Source: JBMNEH01 sp050948665
GTDB taxonomy: Bacteria > Bacillota > Clostridia > Christensenellales > UMGS416
Direction of reading: 5' to 3'
Assembly: GCA_050948665.1 (NCBI GenBank)
Contig: JBMNEH010000001.1
Location: 930,001-994,000, forward strand
DNA: 64,000 nucleotides
The notes beneath the pieces were generated by a model. That model searched no databases and had not been told where the DNA came from. It was given only the letters and a program-made list of their open reading frames with translations. Position 1 is the first letter of the stretch. The number at the start of each line of letters is the position of its first letter. A program made the position numbers and the translations under genes. Below, one piece after another: positions 15,280-23,093 of the stretch.

Positions 15280-15308
15280 ATCATACCATTCCCTGATGGA
15301 CAAAGCAA
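15280..15308 (-). promoter_or_regulatory. Promoter of the Eis-like gene
   Basis: Minus-strand TTGCTT (15303-15308), 17-bp spacer, TATGAT (15280-15285), about 27 bp before the start. Confidence 0.6.
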
Positions 15309-15342
15309 TTTTTTAAGTGTATGCTATACAGGAGGAGAGTCG

Positions 15343-16170
15343 ATGAAAAAGGACGTAAAATATGTGCTTGGATGTATTCGCCGAGCAGACCAGGATTTTG
15401 GCCTGATTGCGCCGGGGGACAGGATCCTAATAGGTGTATCTGGCGGCAAGGACAGTATGACCCTATTGGAGTGTCTCCGATTATATAAAATGTTTCTACA
15501 GCAAAGTATTGATATTGTTGCGGGTACCGTGGATATGGGCCTGGGTATGGATATGGAGCCGATTCGCCACAAATGTGAGGATTACGGTATTCCGTATGTT
15601 GTTATTTCTACGGATATTGCGAAACTGGTTTTTGAGCAGAGAAAGGAAAAGAACCCCTGCTCACTCTGCGCAAGGATGCGCCGGGGCGCTTTGACAAACC
15701 TGGCTATTGAGCAGGGATGCAACAAAATTGCTTTGGGGCACAATCGAGAAGATGTGTTGGAGACCTTTCTATTGAGCATGTTGTATGAGGGTCATATCCA
15801 TACCTTTTCACCATTGACTTGGCTTGACCGTAGTGATATTGTGCAGATACGCCCTATGATATATGTACCTGAGGCAAAAATACTGGGGGTTGTCAGATAT
15901 CTGGAACTGCCAATCGTAAAAACTGTCTGTCCTGTGGCAGGGAATACAAAGCGCGAGGAAATGAAGCGATTACTACAGGCAATGACCCGTGTAAAACCGG
16001 ACGCTCAGCAGATGATGCTTCGGGCGCTAAAAGACACCCAACGATACAGCTTATGGGACAAGGTGAAGAGACGTCCTCCAAAGAATTGCAGGGAAAGAAA
16101 TTGCGGCAACGGAGATATTCTTCTGTCAGACTATCCAATTTCGGACAAATGTGATATAATCACAGAATAA
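15343..16170 (+). CDS. TtcA-type tRNA 2-thiocytidine / PP-loop ATPase family protein
   Basis: A 275-residue N-type ATP pyrophosphatase. The PP-loop GVSGGKDSMTLLECL is at about residue 31. A CxxC pair (NPCSLCARMRRG) and a later Cys (KTVCPVAGNTKREEM) match the iron-sulfur cluster-binding Cys of TtcA. TtcA thiolates cytidine 32 of certain tRNAs; Firmicutes relatives are often annotated only as tRNA 2-thiocytidine biosynthesis proteins. The segment ALGHNREDVLETFLLSMLYE is typical. The extra C-terminal CRERNCGNGD adds two more Cys. The ATG at 15343 follows AGGAGGAG. It heads a likely operon with DUF951 and signal peptidase I. Confidence 0.85.
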   Translation: MKKDVKYVLGCIRRADQDFGLIAPGDRILIGVSGGKDSMTLLECLRLYKMFLQQSIDIVAGTVDMGLGMDMEPIRHKCEDYGIPYVVISTDIAKLVFEQRKEKNPCSLCARMRRGALTNLAIEQGCNKIALGHNREDVLETFLLSMLYEGHIHTFSPLTWLDRSDIVQIRPMIYVPEAKILGVVRYLELPIVKTVCPVAGNTKREEMKRLLQAMTRVKPDAQQMMLRALKDTQRYSLWDKVKRRPPKNCRERNCGNGDILLSDYPISDKCDIITE

Positions 16171-16186
16171 TCAGGGGGTGAAACGT

Positions 16187-16396
16187 ATGACGATACCGTT
16201 TGATGTGGGAGATATCGTACAGATGCGGAAACCTCATCCCTGCGGTGCGAACACCTGGTTAGTAACCCGCACGGGAGCGGATGTGAAAATCAGGTGTACC
16301 GGCTGTAGCCGGATTGTCATGTTAGATCGGGTAACCTTTGAAAGAAGGATGAAAAAGGTTATCACACGGAAGGAAGGGAGCGCCGAACATGGATGA
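16187..16396 (+). CDS. DUF951 family protein
   Basis: A 69-residue protein with the full DUF951 pattern: DIVQMRKPHPCG, a strand TWLVTRTGADVKIRCTGCSR and IVMLDRVTFERRMKKV. Conserved Cys residues (HPCG, CTGC) suggest zinc binding. Role unknown, possibly nucleic-acid or ribosome associated. The ATG at 16187 sits behind GGGGGTG; an in-frame GTG at 16178 overlaps that site and is less likely. Its end overlaps the signal peptidase gene by 8 bp. Confidence 0.9.
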   Translation: MTIPFDVGDIVQMRKPHPCGANTWLVTRTGADVKIRCTGCSRIVMLDRVTFERRMKKVITRKEGSAEHG

Positions 16397-17024
16397 ACAA
16401 CAGACTATAAGCCGAAAGGAACGCCGATGGCAACAGTCGGGAAAAATGCCACGTCCAGGCGGGGATAAACCGGTCAGGAAAAAAAAGCCCTGGTGGAGGG
16501 AGTTACTGGAGTGGTTAGCTGTTGTGGCAGCGGCCGTGGTGCTAGCTTCTTTGATTAATGAATATGTTTTCCAGATTATCCCCGTATTGGGAACAAGCAT
16601 GGAACCCACCCTTTATTCTGGAGACAGAATGGTGGTAACCAAGTTTACTTATAAAACCCGTATGCCTGAACGCGGAGAAATTGTGATTACAAAATACCCT
16701 GGCAGTACGGATTATTTTGTTAAACGTGTAATCGGTTTGCCGGGAGAGAAAATCGGGATCCACGACGGTGCAGTGTATATCAATGATATTCGGCTGGAAG
16801 AAAATTACATCATGGAGGAGATAAAGTATTCATATTCCGATGTTATCGTTCCCGATGGCTGCATATTTGTCATGGGAGACAACAGGAATTATTCCAGTGA
16901 CAGCCATGTTTCTACAGTTGGTCCGCTTCCTCTGACCAATCTTGTGGGGAAACCGCAACTGATTATCTACCCCTTTGACAAAATCGGTTCTATGGCGGAA
17001 TCCGGATATAACGGCAGGAACTAA
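16389..17024 (+). CDS. lepB: Signal peptidase I
   Basis: A 211-residue type I signal peptidase with one N-terminal membrane segment (LAVVAAAVVLASLINEYVF). The catalytic Ser is in VLGTSMEPTLYSGD and the general base Lys in DYFVKRVIGLPGE. The later GDNR box reads VFVMGDNRNYSSDSHVS-like; where most enzymes have SxDSR this one has SSDSH. It removes signal peptides from exported proteins on the outer face of the membrane. A long basic N-terminus (about 45 residues) precedes the anchor. Confidence 0.95.
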   Translation: MDEQQTISRKERRWQQSGKMPRPGGDKPVRKKKPWWRELLEWLAVVAAAVVLASLINEYVFQIIPVLGTSMEPTLYSGDRMVVTKFTYKTRMPERGEIVITKYPGSTDYFVKRVIGLPGEKIGIHDGAVYINDIRLEENYIMEEIKYSYSDVIVPDGCIFVMGDNRNYSSDSHVSTVGPLPLTNLVGKPQLIIYPFDKIGSMAESGYNGRN

Positions 17025-17048
17025 AACTATTAAAGAAAAGAAGTACAC

Positions 17049-17106
17049 AAAAAGCCCGCAGAACATACCGGCGATTGGCAGCATTGGCAATGGGATGCGG
17101 GTTTTT
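17049..17106. terminator. Bidirectional terminator between lepB and the CE15-like gene
   Basis: AAAAAGCCCGCA pairs with TGCGGGTTTTT around a long loop. Both strands end in a T-run, which suits the convergent genes on either side. Confidence 0.7.
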
Positions 17107-17134
17107 GATATGTATTAGTGTGTTTGTTACGCAG

Positions 17135-18244
17135 TTAGTTCCAGACCCTGTCCGCATAGTCACAGTACCACTGGAAATCCTGCGCAGTAAGGCTATGTCC
17201 GCCTGTACGAATGTGGTAGGCCATGTGCTGCCCGAAGAGAGGTTTGTCCGGCGGAGGCATTTCCCCGTCGCCGAGGCCAGCCAAATCATACAGTCTGTAA
17301 ATCGGGGTGACAGCAGACTCAGCCGCAAACTCCAGCACAGGATCTGCCCAAGGGTCATTCGTGGCACTAGAGATGTACAGATGCCGTGGCGCAATCAGAG
17401 AGAGCAAGGTATGGGCGTCAAAAGGAGTTTCGTACTCCCTGTTATTCCAATCGGCATAACTCGGCGCATACCAATGGGGGAACTTCCGGTTCAGATCCGC
17501 AATGGTTTCAAGCTTGTTGCCCCGCATCAGAGCGGCACCGCCACTGCCAGAGTCCTTACTAATGACCATGGAAAAACGGGTGTCCATTGCCCCCGCCCAA
17601 AGTGCTGCTTTTCCCAACCGTGAATGGCCGACAATAGCTACTTTCTTTTCATTCACTTCGGGAAGGGTGGTCAGATAGTCCAGCATACGGGAAGCTGCCC
17701 ACCCCCATGCCCGAATTGCACCCCAGCAGCTTTTTTTGCGCTCATCCTCGGTACCATAAACAGAGCGCCAAAGACCGCTATCATACCGGGGCTCATCAGG
17801 CACGGCATCTGTGCAGCGGAATGTCAGTGCAGCATATCCCCTGTTCAGCAGAGTGTTGAATGGGAAAAACCGAGTGTCTATCTCGCCGGTATCAAAATTA
17901 TATGGCGGCACATGGCCGATGTGAATCATAGCTGCTAGCGGACGTGTGGTCTGCTTTGGCAGGTAAAGCCACCCATTTAACACGGTTTCCGTACCATCTC
18001 TTCCCGGCAGACAGACTTGAAAGTGTCTCGCAAGGTTACCATCCGGAAGCAGCGCTTCCCGGACTGTGCGGAAGGTTTCCCCGGTTAAGTCATAATAGGG
18101 TGCACGCCCTACGACCTCCTGCTCCAGTAGTGATTGCAAAGTCTCCCGTTGCTTTTCCCAGCCGACCGGATTCATAATCGAGGCATTTATAAGCAACGGC
18201 AGATGGTGTTTTTCATATAATGCTTTTGTTTCCTTTGTTTCCAT
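17135..18244 (-). CDS. CE15-like glucuronoyl esterase / alpha/beta-hydrolase
   Basis: A 369-residue alpha/beta hydrolase. The nucleophile elbow VAIVGHSRLGKAALWAGA (Ser in GHSRLGK) with following SGSGGAALMRGNK, HWYAPSYADW, PFDAHTLLSLIAPRHLY and a late His in TGGHSLTAQDF are features of carbohydrate esterase family 15, whose members split ester links between glucuronoxylan and lignin. No signal peptide is seen, unusual for an enzyme on polymeric substrate; it could act on imported oligosaccharides. An acetylxylan-esterase-like role is the main alternative. The ATG at 18244 follows GGAGGGG. Confidence 0.68.
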   Translation of the reverse strand: METKETKALYEKHHLPLLINASIMNPVGWEKQRETLQSLLEQEVVGRAPYYDLTGETFRTVREALLPDGNLARHFQVCLPGRDGTETVLNGWLYLPKQTTRPLAAMIHIGHVPPYNFDTGEIDTRFFPFNTLLNRGYAALTFRCTDAVPDEPRYDSGLWRSVYGTEDERKKSCWGAIRAWGWAASRMLDYLTTLPEVNEKKVAIVGHSRLGKAALWAGAMDTRFSMVISKDSGSGGAALMRGNKLETIADLNRKFPHWYAPSYADWNNREYETPFDAHTLLSLIAPRHLYISSATNDPWADPVLEFAAESAVTPIYRLYDLAGLGDGEMPPPDKPLFGQHMAYHIRTGGHSLTAQDFQWYCDYADRVWN

Positions 18245-18315
18245 GATCCCCTCCAGAAAATCGATACAATATCTTATTTATCTGTTCTTTAACGGGTTAG
18301 AAAATCCTGCACGTG

Positions 18316-18344
18316 TTGCGGATTTGTTTTTTTTCGTCTATACT
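18316..18344 (+). promoter_or_regulatory. Promoter of the GT2 glycosyltransferase gene
   Basis: TTGCGG (18316-18321), 17-bp spacer, TATACT (18339-18344), about 22 bp before the ATG. Confidence 0.6.
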
Positions 18345-18366
18345 GTATAAAGTGAGGTGTATTTGC

Positions 18367-19308
18367 ATGGATTCCTTTTTAATTTCCGTGGTAATTCCCA
18401 TGTATTACGAGCAGGAGGTAGCCACTGCATGTTATCAGAGGCTAACAGAGGTTCTTCGGGGGAAGTACCGTTATGAGTTGATTTTTGTGAATGACGGATC
18501 AAAAGACAATACTCTACCCATCCTTCGCGATATTGCCACAGAAGACAGATGTGTTCGGGTCATCAGCTTTGCACGGAATTTTGGCCATCAGTATGCTGTG
18601 ACCGCCGGTGTTGACGCATCCCGCGGGGATGCCGTGGTAGTAATCGACGCAGACTTGCAGGATCCGCCGGAATTGATTCCCGATATGATTGCCCTTTGGC
18701 AACAGGGCAGCGACGTAGTGTATGCCAAACGAAAAGCACGGAAGGGAGAAAGCGTCTTTAAGCGTTTCACTGCCTCAATGTTTTATCGGGTACTTCGGGG
18801 TGTGACTGATACGGATATACCGGCGGACACCGGTGATTTCCGTCTAATGGACAGAAAAGTAGTTAAAGCTCTTGCCCGTATGCCCGAGCACAACCGATTT
18901 TTGCGGGGCATGGTGGCCTGGCTTGGATTCAAACAGACTCCGATCGAATATGTTCGGGATGAACGGCTTGCCGGTGTTACAAAGTATCCCCTGAAAAAGA
19001 TGATGAAGTTCGCCGGAGACGGCATACTCAGTTTTTCCACAAAACCCCTTCGCTGGGTGGCGAACTTGGGTCTCGTGTCGGTGCTGGTAGCGATAGGGAT
19101 TGCTATCTACGCTTTCATAAACTTGATTATAGGAAATACGCAACCCGGTTGGGTTAGTACGATACTGACAATAACGTTCTTTGGCGGTGTGCAGTTGCTC
19201 TCCTTAGGTGTCGTAGGGGCGTATGTAGGAAGGATTTATGAAGAGGTAAGACAGAGACCCCTCTATATAGAAGCAGAGCGCATCAATTTCGATGTCCAAG
19301 AGGAATAA
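18367..19308 (+). CDS. GtrB/DPM1-like family 2 glycosyltransferase
   Basis: A 313-residue membrane glycosyltransferase. The GT2 catalytic domain shows SVVIPMYYEQ, FVNDGSKDNTLPIL, FARNFGHQYAVTAGVD, the metal-binding VVIDADLQDPPELIPDMI and a DTGDFRLMDRKVV acceptor loop. Two hydrophobic helices follow (LGLVSVLVAIGIAIYAFINL and FFGGVQLLSLGVVGAYVG). This architecture is that of enzymes transferring a sugar from a nucleotide donor to undecaprenyl phosphate. The product probably feeds wall or polysaccharide modification. ATG 18367 was chosen over an 18-residue upstream extension because the promoter lies within that extension. Confidence 0.9.
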   Translation: MDSFLISVVIPMYYEQEVATACYQRLTEVLRGKYRYELIFVNDGSKDNTLPILRDIATEDRCVRVISFARNFGHQYAVTAGVDASRGDAVVVIDADLQDPPELIPDMIALWQQGSDVVYAKRKARKGESVFKRFTASMFYRVLRGVTDTDIPADTGDFRLMDRKVVKALARMPEHNRFLRGMVAWLGFKQTPIEYVRDERLAGVTKYPLKKMMKFAGDGILSFSTKPLRWVANLGLVSVLVAIGIAIYAFINLIIGNTQPGWVSTILTITFFGGVQLLSLGVVGAYVGRIYEEVRQRPLYIEAERINFDVQEE

Positions 19309-19511
19309 AAAACGAATGTGTTCACGGAAGTGCACTTCTATACGTTTTAAAAATATTGCGATTGATTGGTCGCATTTTGTTGCTATGATTTCCGAGTGCC
19401 GCCTTTTTTTGCACGGCTTTTCAAATATTCTTTGAGTGTTTATTCAAGGAGAGAAGGGTCCAGGTTAAAGCAACATAGCAAAGAATTTTCTTATCGTAGA
19501 TATAAAGGAAT

Positions 19512-19535
19512 CAGGGGCGAGAACTGTCGCCCCTG
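19512..19535. terminator. Hairpin between GT2 and murG genes
   Basis: Perfect CAGGGGCGA/TCGCCCCTG stem with a 6-nt loop between the convergent genes. T-tails on both sides are weak, so termination is plausible but not certain. Confidence 0.5.
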
Positions 19536-19549
19536 TTATTCTACTCTCG

Positions 19550-20617
19550 TTACTTTGCAGCTCGGAGAATTTCCTCCAGCAGCGCTCTTGTTCCCTGACG
19601 GGTGTTTGCATTTTTTTGCGCTTCCACCATAGAGACGCTAGAGATCCAGGCCTGATGTATAGCATCAACCAGGGAAGCGTCCGTCATGGTGTCTTGATCC
19701 AGCAAATGAGCAAAGCCCATACGTACGAAAGAGGCGGCATTGCGAAGTTGGTCTCCCCGACTTGCGGAAAGGGGGAGAGGAATCAATAACATTGGCTTAT
19801 GCAGCGCAGCAAATTCCCAAATGGCATTTGCCCCAGCGCGACTCAGCAACAAGTCTGCAGCAGCCAAAAGATCCGGTAGTTCTTCCTGTACATAAACAAA
19901 CTGAGCATAGCCTCTTTTGCCCTCCAGAGCAGTGTTCAGTCCATCGTTGCCTCGGATATGGATGATTTGCCATTGCGTCAGAAGTGTATCTACGTTCCGG
20001 TCGACAGCCTGATTAATGGCGCGAGCTCCGCTGCTTCCTCCCATAATCAACAGTATTGGCAACCCCTTTTCCAGACCAGAGAAGATCAATCCCTTTTCAG
20101 CATTGCCGTGGAATAGTGTTTCCCGAATAGGAGGACCGGTATGGACAGCCTTGGCTCCCATTGCCTTTGCAGTTTCCGGGAAAGTGGTGCAGATACGGGT
20201 GCAACAACGAAGCGCCAGCTTGTTCGCCAGTCCAGGGGTCAAGTCGCTTTCGTGAAGCACCATCGGTAACTTTAAATGTCCTGCCGCCCAAGCCACCGGC
20301 ACACTGACAAAGCCTCCTTTGGAGAAAACCACATCCGGCTGAATCTCCTTAAGAAGTTTTTTTGCTTGAGCAGTTCCTTTCAATACTCGAAACGGATCTA
20401 CAAGATTCTGCAGGGACAGATAGCGACGCAATTTGCCAGAAGCAATTCCATGATACTGGACGCCCGGGAGCTCGGAAGTCAACGTCTTTTCAATTCCATT
20501 ATAGGAGCCGATATAATGTATGTTAAATCCCCGTTGCTGCAACAGTGGAATCAGTGCCAGGTTTGGAGTCACGTGCCCTGCCGTACCGCCGCCGGTGATA
20601 ACAATGGTCTTTCCCAT
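19550..20617 (-). CDS. murG: UDP-N-acetylglucosamine--undecaprenyl-PP-MurNAc-pentapeptide transferase
   Basis: A 355-residue GT28 enzyme that makes lipid II from lipid I at the inner membrane face. The N-terminal glycine-rich loop VITGGGTAGHVTPNLALIP, the middle SKGGFVSVPVAWAA with LPMVLHESDLTPGLANKLAL, the second-domain LLIMGGSSGARAIN and the donor site DLLLSRAGANAIWEF are all present. It stands alone here, outside a division/wall cluster. The start ATG at 20617 has GGAGGG 6 nt upstream; an in-frame GTG 12 bp earlier overlaps that site. Confidence 0.95.
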   Translation of the reverse strand: MGKTIVITGGGTAGHVTPNLALIPLLQQRGFNIHYIGSYNGIEKTLTSELPGVQYHGIASGKLRRYLSLQNLVDPFRVLKGTAQAKKLLKEIQPDVVFSKGGFVSVPVAWAAGHLKLPMVLHESDLTPGLANKLALRCCTRICTTFPETAKAMGAKAVHTGPPIRETLFHGNAEKGLIFSGLEKGLPILLIMGGSSGARAINQAVDRNVDTLLTQWQIIHIRGNDGLNTALEGKRGYAQFVYVQEELPDLLAAADLLLSRAGANAIWEFAALHKPMLLIPLPLSASRGDQLRNAASFVRMGFAHLLDQDTMTDASLVDAIHQAWISSVSMVEAQKNANTRQGTRALLEEILRAAK

Positions 20618-20643
20618 TCTACCCTCCACATTCCTCTGTGTAC

Positions 20644-20671
20644 ATTATACACATGTTTTTGGGATTGTCAT
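20644..20671 (-). promoter_or_regulatory. Promoter of murG
   Basis: Minus-strand TATAAT (20644-20649) with ATGACA (20666-20671) at 16 bp. Confidence 0.5.
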
Positions 20672-20775
20672 CTGCTATTGAGATTACACGGCAGGTGTGG
20701 TAAGATTATTATATACCAGCGGATGCACGGAGGAGTGTATTACGACGCATCTTGGTCGTTACAGGAGGTCATGCT

Positions 20776-21318
20776 ATGAGTGAGCAAATTCTGCAAATTG
20801 CAGCACGGCTACGGGAAGCGCGGGAACTGAACGACAAAAACCCGAAGGAGGTAGCGGATTATCTGCAGTACCCTTTGGACGAGTACCTAAAATATGAATC
20901 CGGGGAAGAGGATATTCCGGTGTCCTTGTTACATGCGGCGGCAGACCTTTTCGGTATGGATATGACTGAGTTACTTACGGGCAAAGAGCCTAGATTGCGC
21001 AATTTCTGCCTGGTTCGTAAGGGAGAGGGTGTAAATGTGGAGCGTTATGCGGGCTATGATTTCCAGTCGCTAGCGTATAACTTTGTTCATCGCAGTGCCG
21101 AACCTCTTATGGTGACAGTTGGCGCCGGGAAACAACCTGAGCTGGTAGCCCATCCCGGGCAGGAGTTTAATTATGTGATAGAAGGTACGATACGGGTACT
21201 ACTGGGAGATCACACCTTTCTTCTTAATGAGGGGGATTCTATTTATTTTGATCCCACCATACTCCACGGACAGCAAGCAGTGGACGGAGATGCCAAATTC
21301 TTGACGATCATACTGTAA
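20776..21318 (+). CDS. XRE-family regulator with C-terminal cupin domain
   Basis: A 180-residue protein. The N-terminal helix-turn-helix (AARLREARELNDKNPKEVAD through YESGEEDIPVSLLHAAADLF) is followed by a single cupin barrel with HPGQEFNYVIEGTIRVLLGD and DSIYFDPTILHGQQAV, which retains His/Glu residues suitable for metal or ligand binding. Members regulate nearby genes in response to small molecules. No obvious target adjoins it; the next gene is T-box-controlled serS. ATG 20776 has AGGAGGT 6 nt upstream. Confidence 0.9.
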   Translation: MSEQILQIAARLREARELNDKNPKEVADYLQYPLDEYLKYESGEEDIPVSLLHAAADLFGMDMTELLTGKEPRLRNFCLVRKGEGVNVERYAGYDFQSLAYNFVHRSAEPLMVTVGAGKQPELVAHPGQEFNYVIEGTIRVLLGDHTFLLNEGDSIYFDPTILHGQQAVDGDAKFLTIIL

Positions 21319-21321
21319 CCC

Positions 21322-21349
21322 TTGCTTTTTGAGACAAACTGGGTATAAT
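21322..21349 (+). promoter_or_regulatory. Promoter of the serS T-box leader
   Basis: TTGCTT (21322-21327), 16-bp spacer, TATAAT (21344-21349), just after the XRE-cupin stop. Confidence 0.65.
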
Positions 21350-21356
21350 ATCCCTC

Positions 21357-21565
21357 ATGATGCAGACGGAGATTCCGCCGCAGTCTTTCCTAAAGAGAGC
21401 CGGTGTCTGGTGTGAACCGGTGGAGAGGACGGCTTATCCGCTCCCGAGTCAGCCGGTGAGGAATCGGCCGCAGCCGGCGTTATTGGCAAAAGAGGGCAGG
21501 CAACTGCCGAAAAAGGGTGGCACCACGGGATATCCCGTCCCTATCTTCGGATAGGGACGTTTATT
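21357..21565 (+). promoter_or_regulatory. T-box riboswitch of serS
   Basis: About 210 nt with AGAGAGCCGG...GTGTGAACCGGT (distal stem I, 21394-21421), a candidate serine specifier TCC (21437-21439) before CTCCCGAGT, the T-box core AAAGGGTGGCACCACGGG (21512-21529) and a terminator hairpin CGTCCCTAT/ATAGGGACG followed by TTTATT (21536-21565). It should sense uncharged tRNA-Ser. The specifier is inferred by position. Confidence 0.92.
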
Positions 21566-21582
21566 AATTGGAGGAGAAATTC

Positions 21583-22857
21583 ATGTTAGATTTAAATCGT
21601 ATCCGTAGGAACCCTGAGGAGGTACGTACCGCTTTATTAAAGCGGATGGACAGTGTTTCCTTTGATCAGTTGTTAGAATGGGATACTCTCCGCAGGAATA
21701 CCATTACCCGGACGGAGGAACTGAAAGCCAAAAGAAATAAAGTCAGCAAGGAGATCCCTGCCATGAAGAAGGCGGGGCAGGATGTTGTTCCCGTGATGGA
21801 AGAAATGCGACGAATCGGCGAAGACATTAAAGTGCTGGATGATACTCTTAAGGAATTGTCCGAAAAAATAAACAGCTTCCTTGAAGCTCTTCCCAATATT
21901 CCTGCGGAAGATGTGGTGGCCGGCGGGAAGGAATGCAACCGCGTAGTGAAAACTTGGGGAAACAAACCTTCATTTTCATTTGCTCCAAAAGACCATGTCA
22001 CTCTATGCACGGAGTTGGAATTGATTGATTACCCCCGGGGGGTGAAGATGGGTGGAAACGGTTTCTGGCTGTACACAGGTCTGGGCGCTCAGCTTGAATG
22101 GGCGCTGTTAAACTTTTTCGTGCAAGAACATTTGGCGGACGGGTACACTTTTATGCTGCCTCCCCATATACTAACCTACGCTTGTGGCTATACTGCCGGC
22201 CAGTTCCCCAAGTTTGAGGAGGATGTTTTCAGGCTTCAAGAGGAGGGCTTTCAGTTCCTACTGCCCACAGCGGAGACCGCGCTAATCAACTTGTATCGGG
22301 ACGAGATTCTTGAGGAGAAGGATTTGCCCATGCGACTTTTCGCATACACTCCTTGCTATCGCCGCGAGGCAGGCAGCTACCGCGCCACGGAACGTGGCAT
22401 GATTCGGGGACACCAGTTTAACAAGGTTGAGATGTTTGGCTATACTCGCCCGGAGGAAAGTGATGCAATGTTAGAGGAGTTAATCGAAAAGGCAGAGCGC
22501 ATTGTACAGAAGCTGGGACTGCATTATCAGTTAAACAAGCTGGCAGCTGGGGATTGCTCCGCCAGTATGGCTACTACCTATGATGTAGAATTATGGCTGC
22601 CCAGCATGAATGAGTACAAGGAGGCTTCCTCTGTGTCAAACGCCCGGGATTATCAGGCGCGTCGGGGCAATATTCGTTATCGACGGGCGGATGGGAAGGG
22701 GATTGAATTTGTCCATACCCTGAATGGTTCGGGTATGGCCACAAGCAGATTGATTCCTGCCATATGCGAGCAATTTCAGAATGAGGACGGAAGTGTGACT
22801 GTGCCGGAGGTGCTGCGTCCTTTTATTGGTGGTATTAAGGTTATCAGACCTTCTTAA
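21583..22857 (+). CDS. serS: Serine--tRNA ligase
   Basis: A 424-residue class II synthetase. The N-terminal coiled-coil arm (roughly residues 28-100, rich in Lys/Glu heptads) grips the long variable arm of tRNA-Ser. Catalytic motif 2 appears as YRREAGSYRATERGMIRGHQ and motif 3 as HTLNGSGMATSRLIPAICE; PTAETALINLYRDEIL is the serine-binding TAE loop. ATG 21583 follows GGAGGAG; an in-frame ATG at 21568 overlaps that site. Controlled by the T-box just upstream. Confidence 0.97.
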   Translation: MLDLNRIRRNPEEVRTALLKRMDSVSFDQLLEWDTLRRNTITRTEELKAKRNKVSKEIPAMKKAGQDVVPVMEEMRRIGEDIKVLDDTLKELSEKINSFLEALPNIPAEDVVAGGKECNRVVKTWGNKPSFSFAPKDHVTLCTELELIDYPRGVKMGGNGFWLYTGLGAQLEWALLNFFVQEHLADGYTFMLPPHILTYACGYTAGQFPKFEEDVFRLQEEGFQFLLPTAETALINLYRDEILEEKDLPMRLFAYTPCYRREAGSYRATERGMIRGHQFNKVEMFGYTRPEESDAMLEELIEKAERIVQKLGLHYQLNKLAAGDCSASMATTYDVELWLPSMNEYKEASSVSNARDYQARRGNIRYRRADGKGIEFVHTLNGSGMATSRLIPAICEQFQNEDGSVTVPEVLRPFIGGIKVIRPS

Positions 22858-23055
22858 CGAAATAAAGAAAGCTGCCGCTTATTAAGACAGGTTTTCTTCT
22901 TTTGTTTTTGTATCATTCTTTCAAGGCTGAACATGCTCCCAGAGTTACATATCATCAAAATGGGTTTGGCAGCAAAATGGATGGTTTGGTGTATGCCTGT
23001 GTGACTGCAGAGAGATAATATGGAGCCGCTGATTCGGCAGAGAATCGGCCCGTCA

Positions 23056-23085
23056 TAAAAGAGCGGAGGCATTCGGCCTCCGCTT
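23056..23085 (-). terminator. Terminator of lacZ
   Basis: Minus-strand perfect AGCGGAGGC/GCCTCCGCT stem with a 5-nt loop followed by CTTTTAT, 10 bp after the lacZ stop. The plus strand could also terminate serS weakly. Confidence 0.75.
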
Positions 23086-23093
23086 TCAATCGA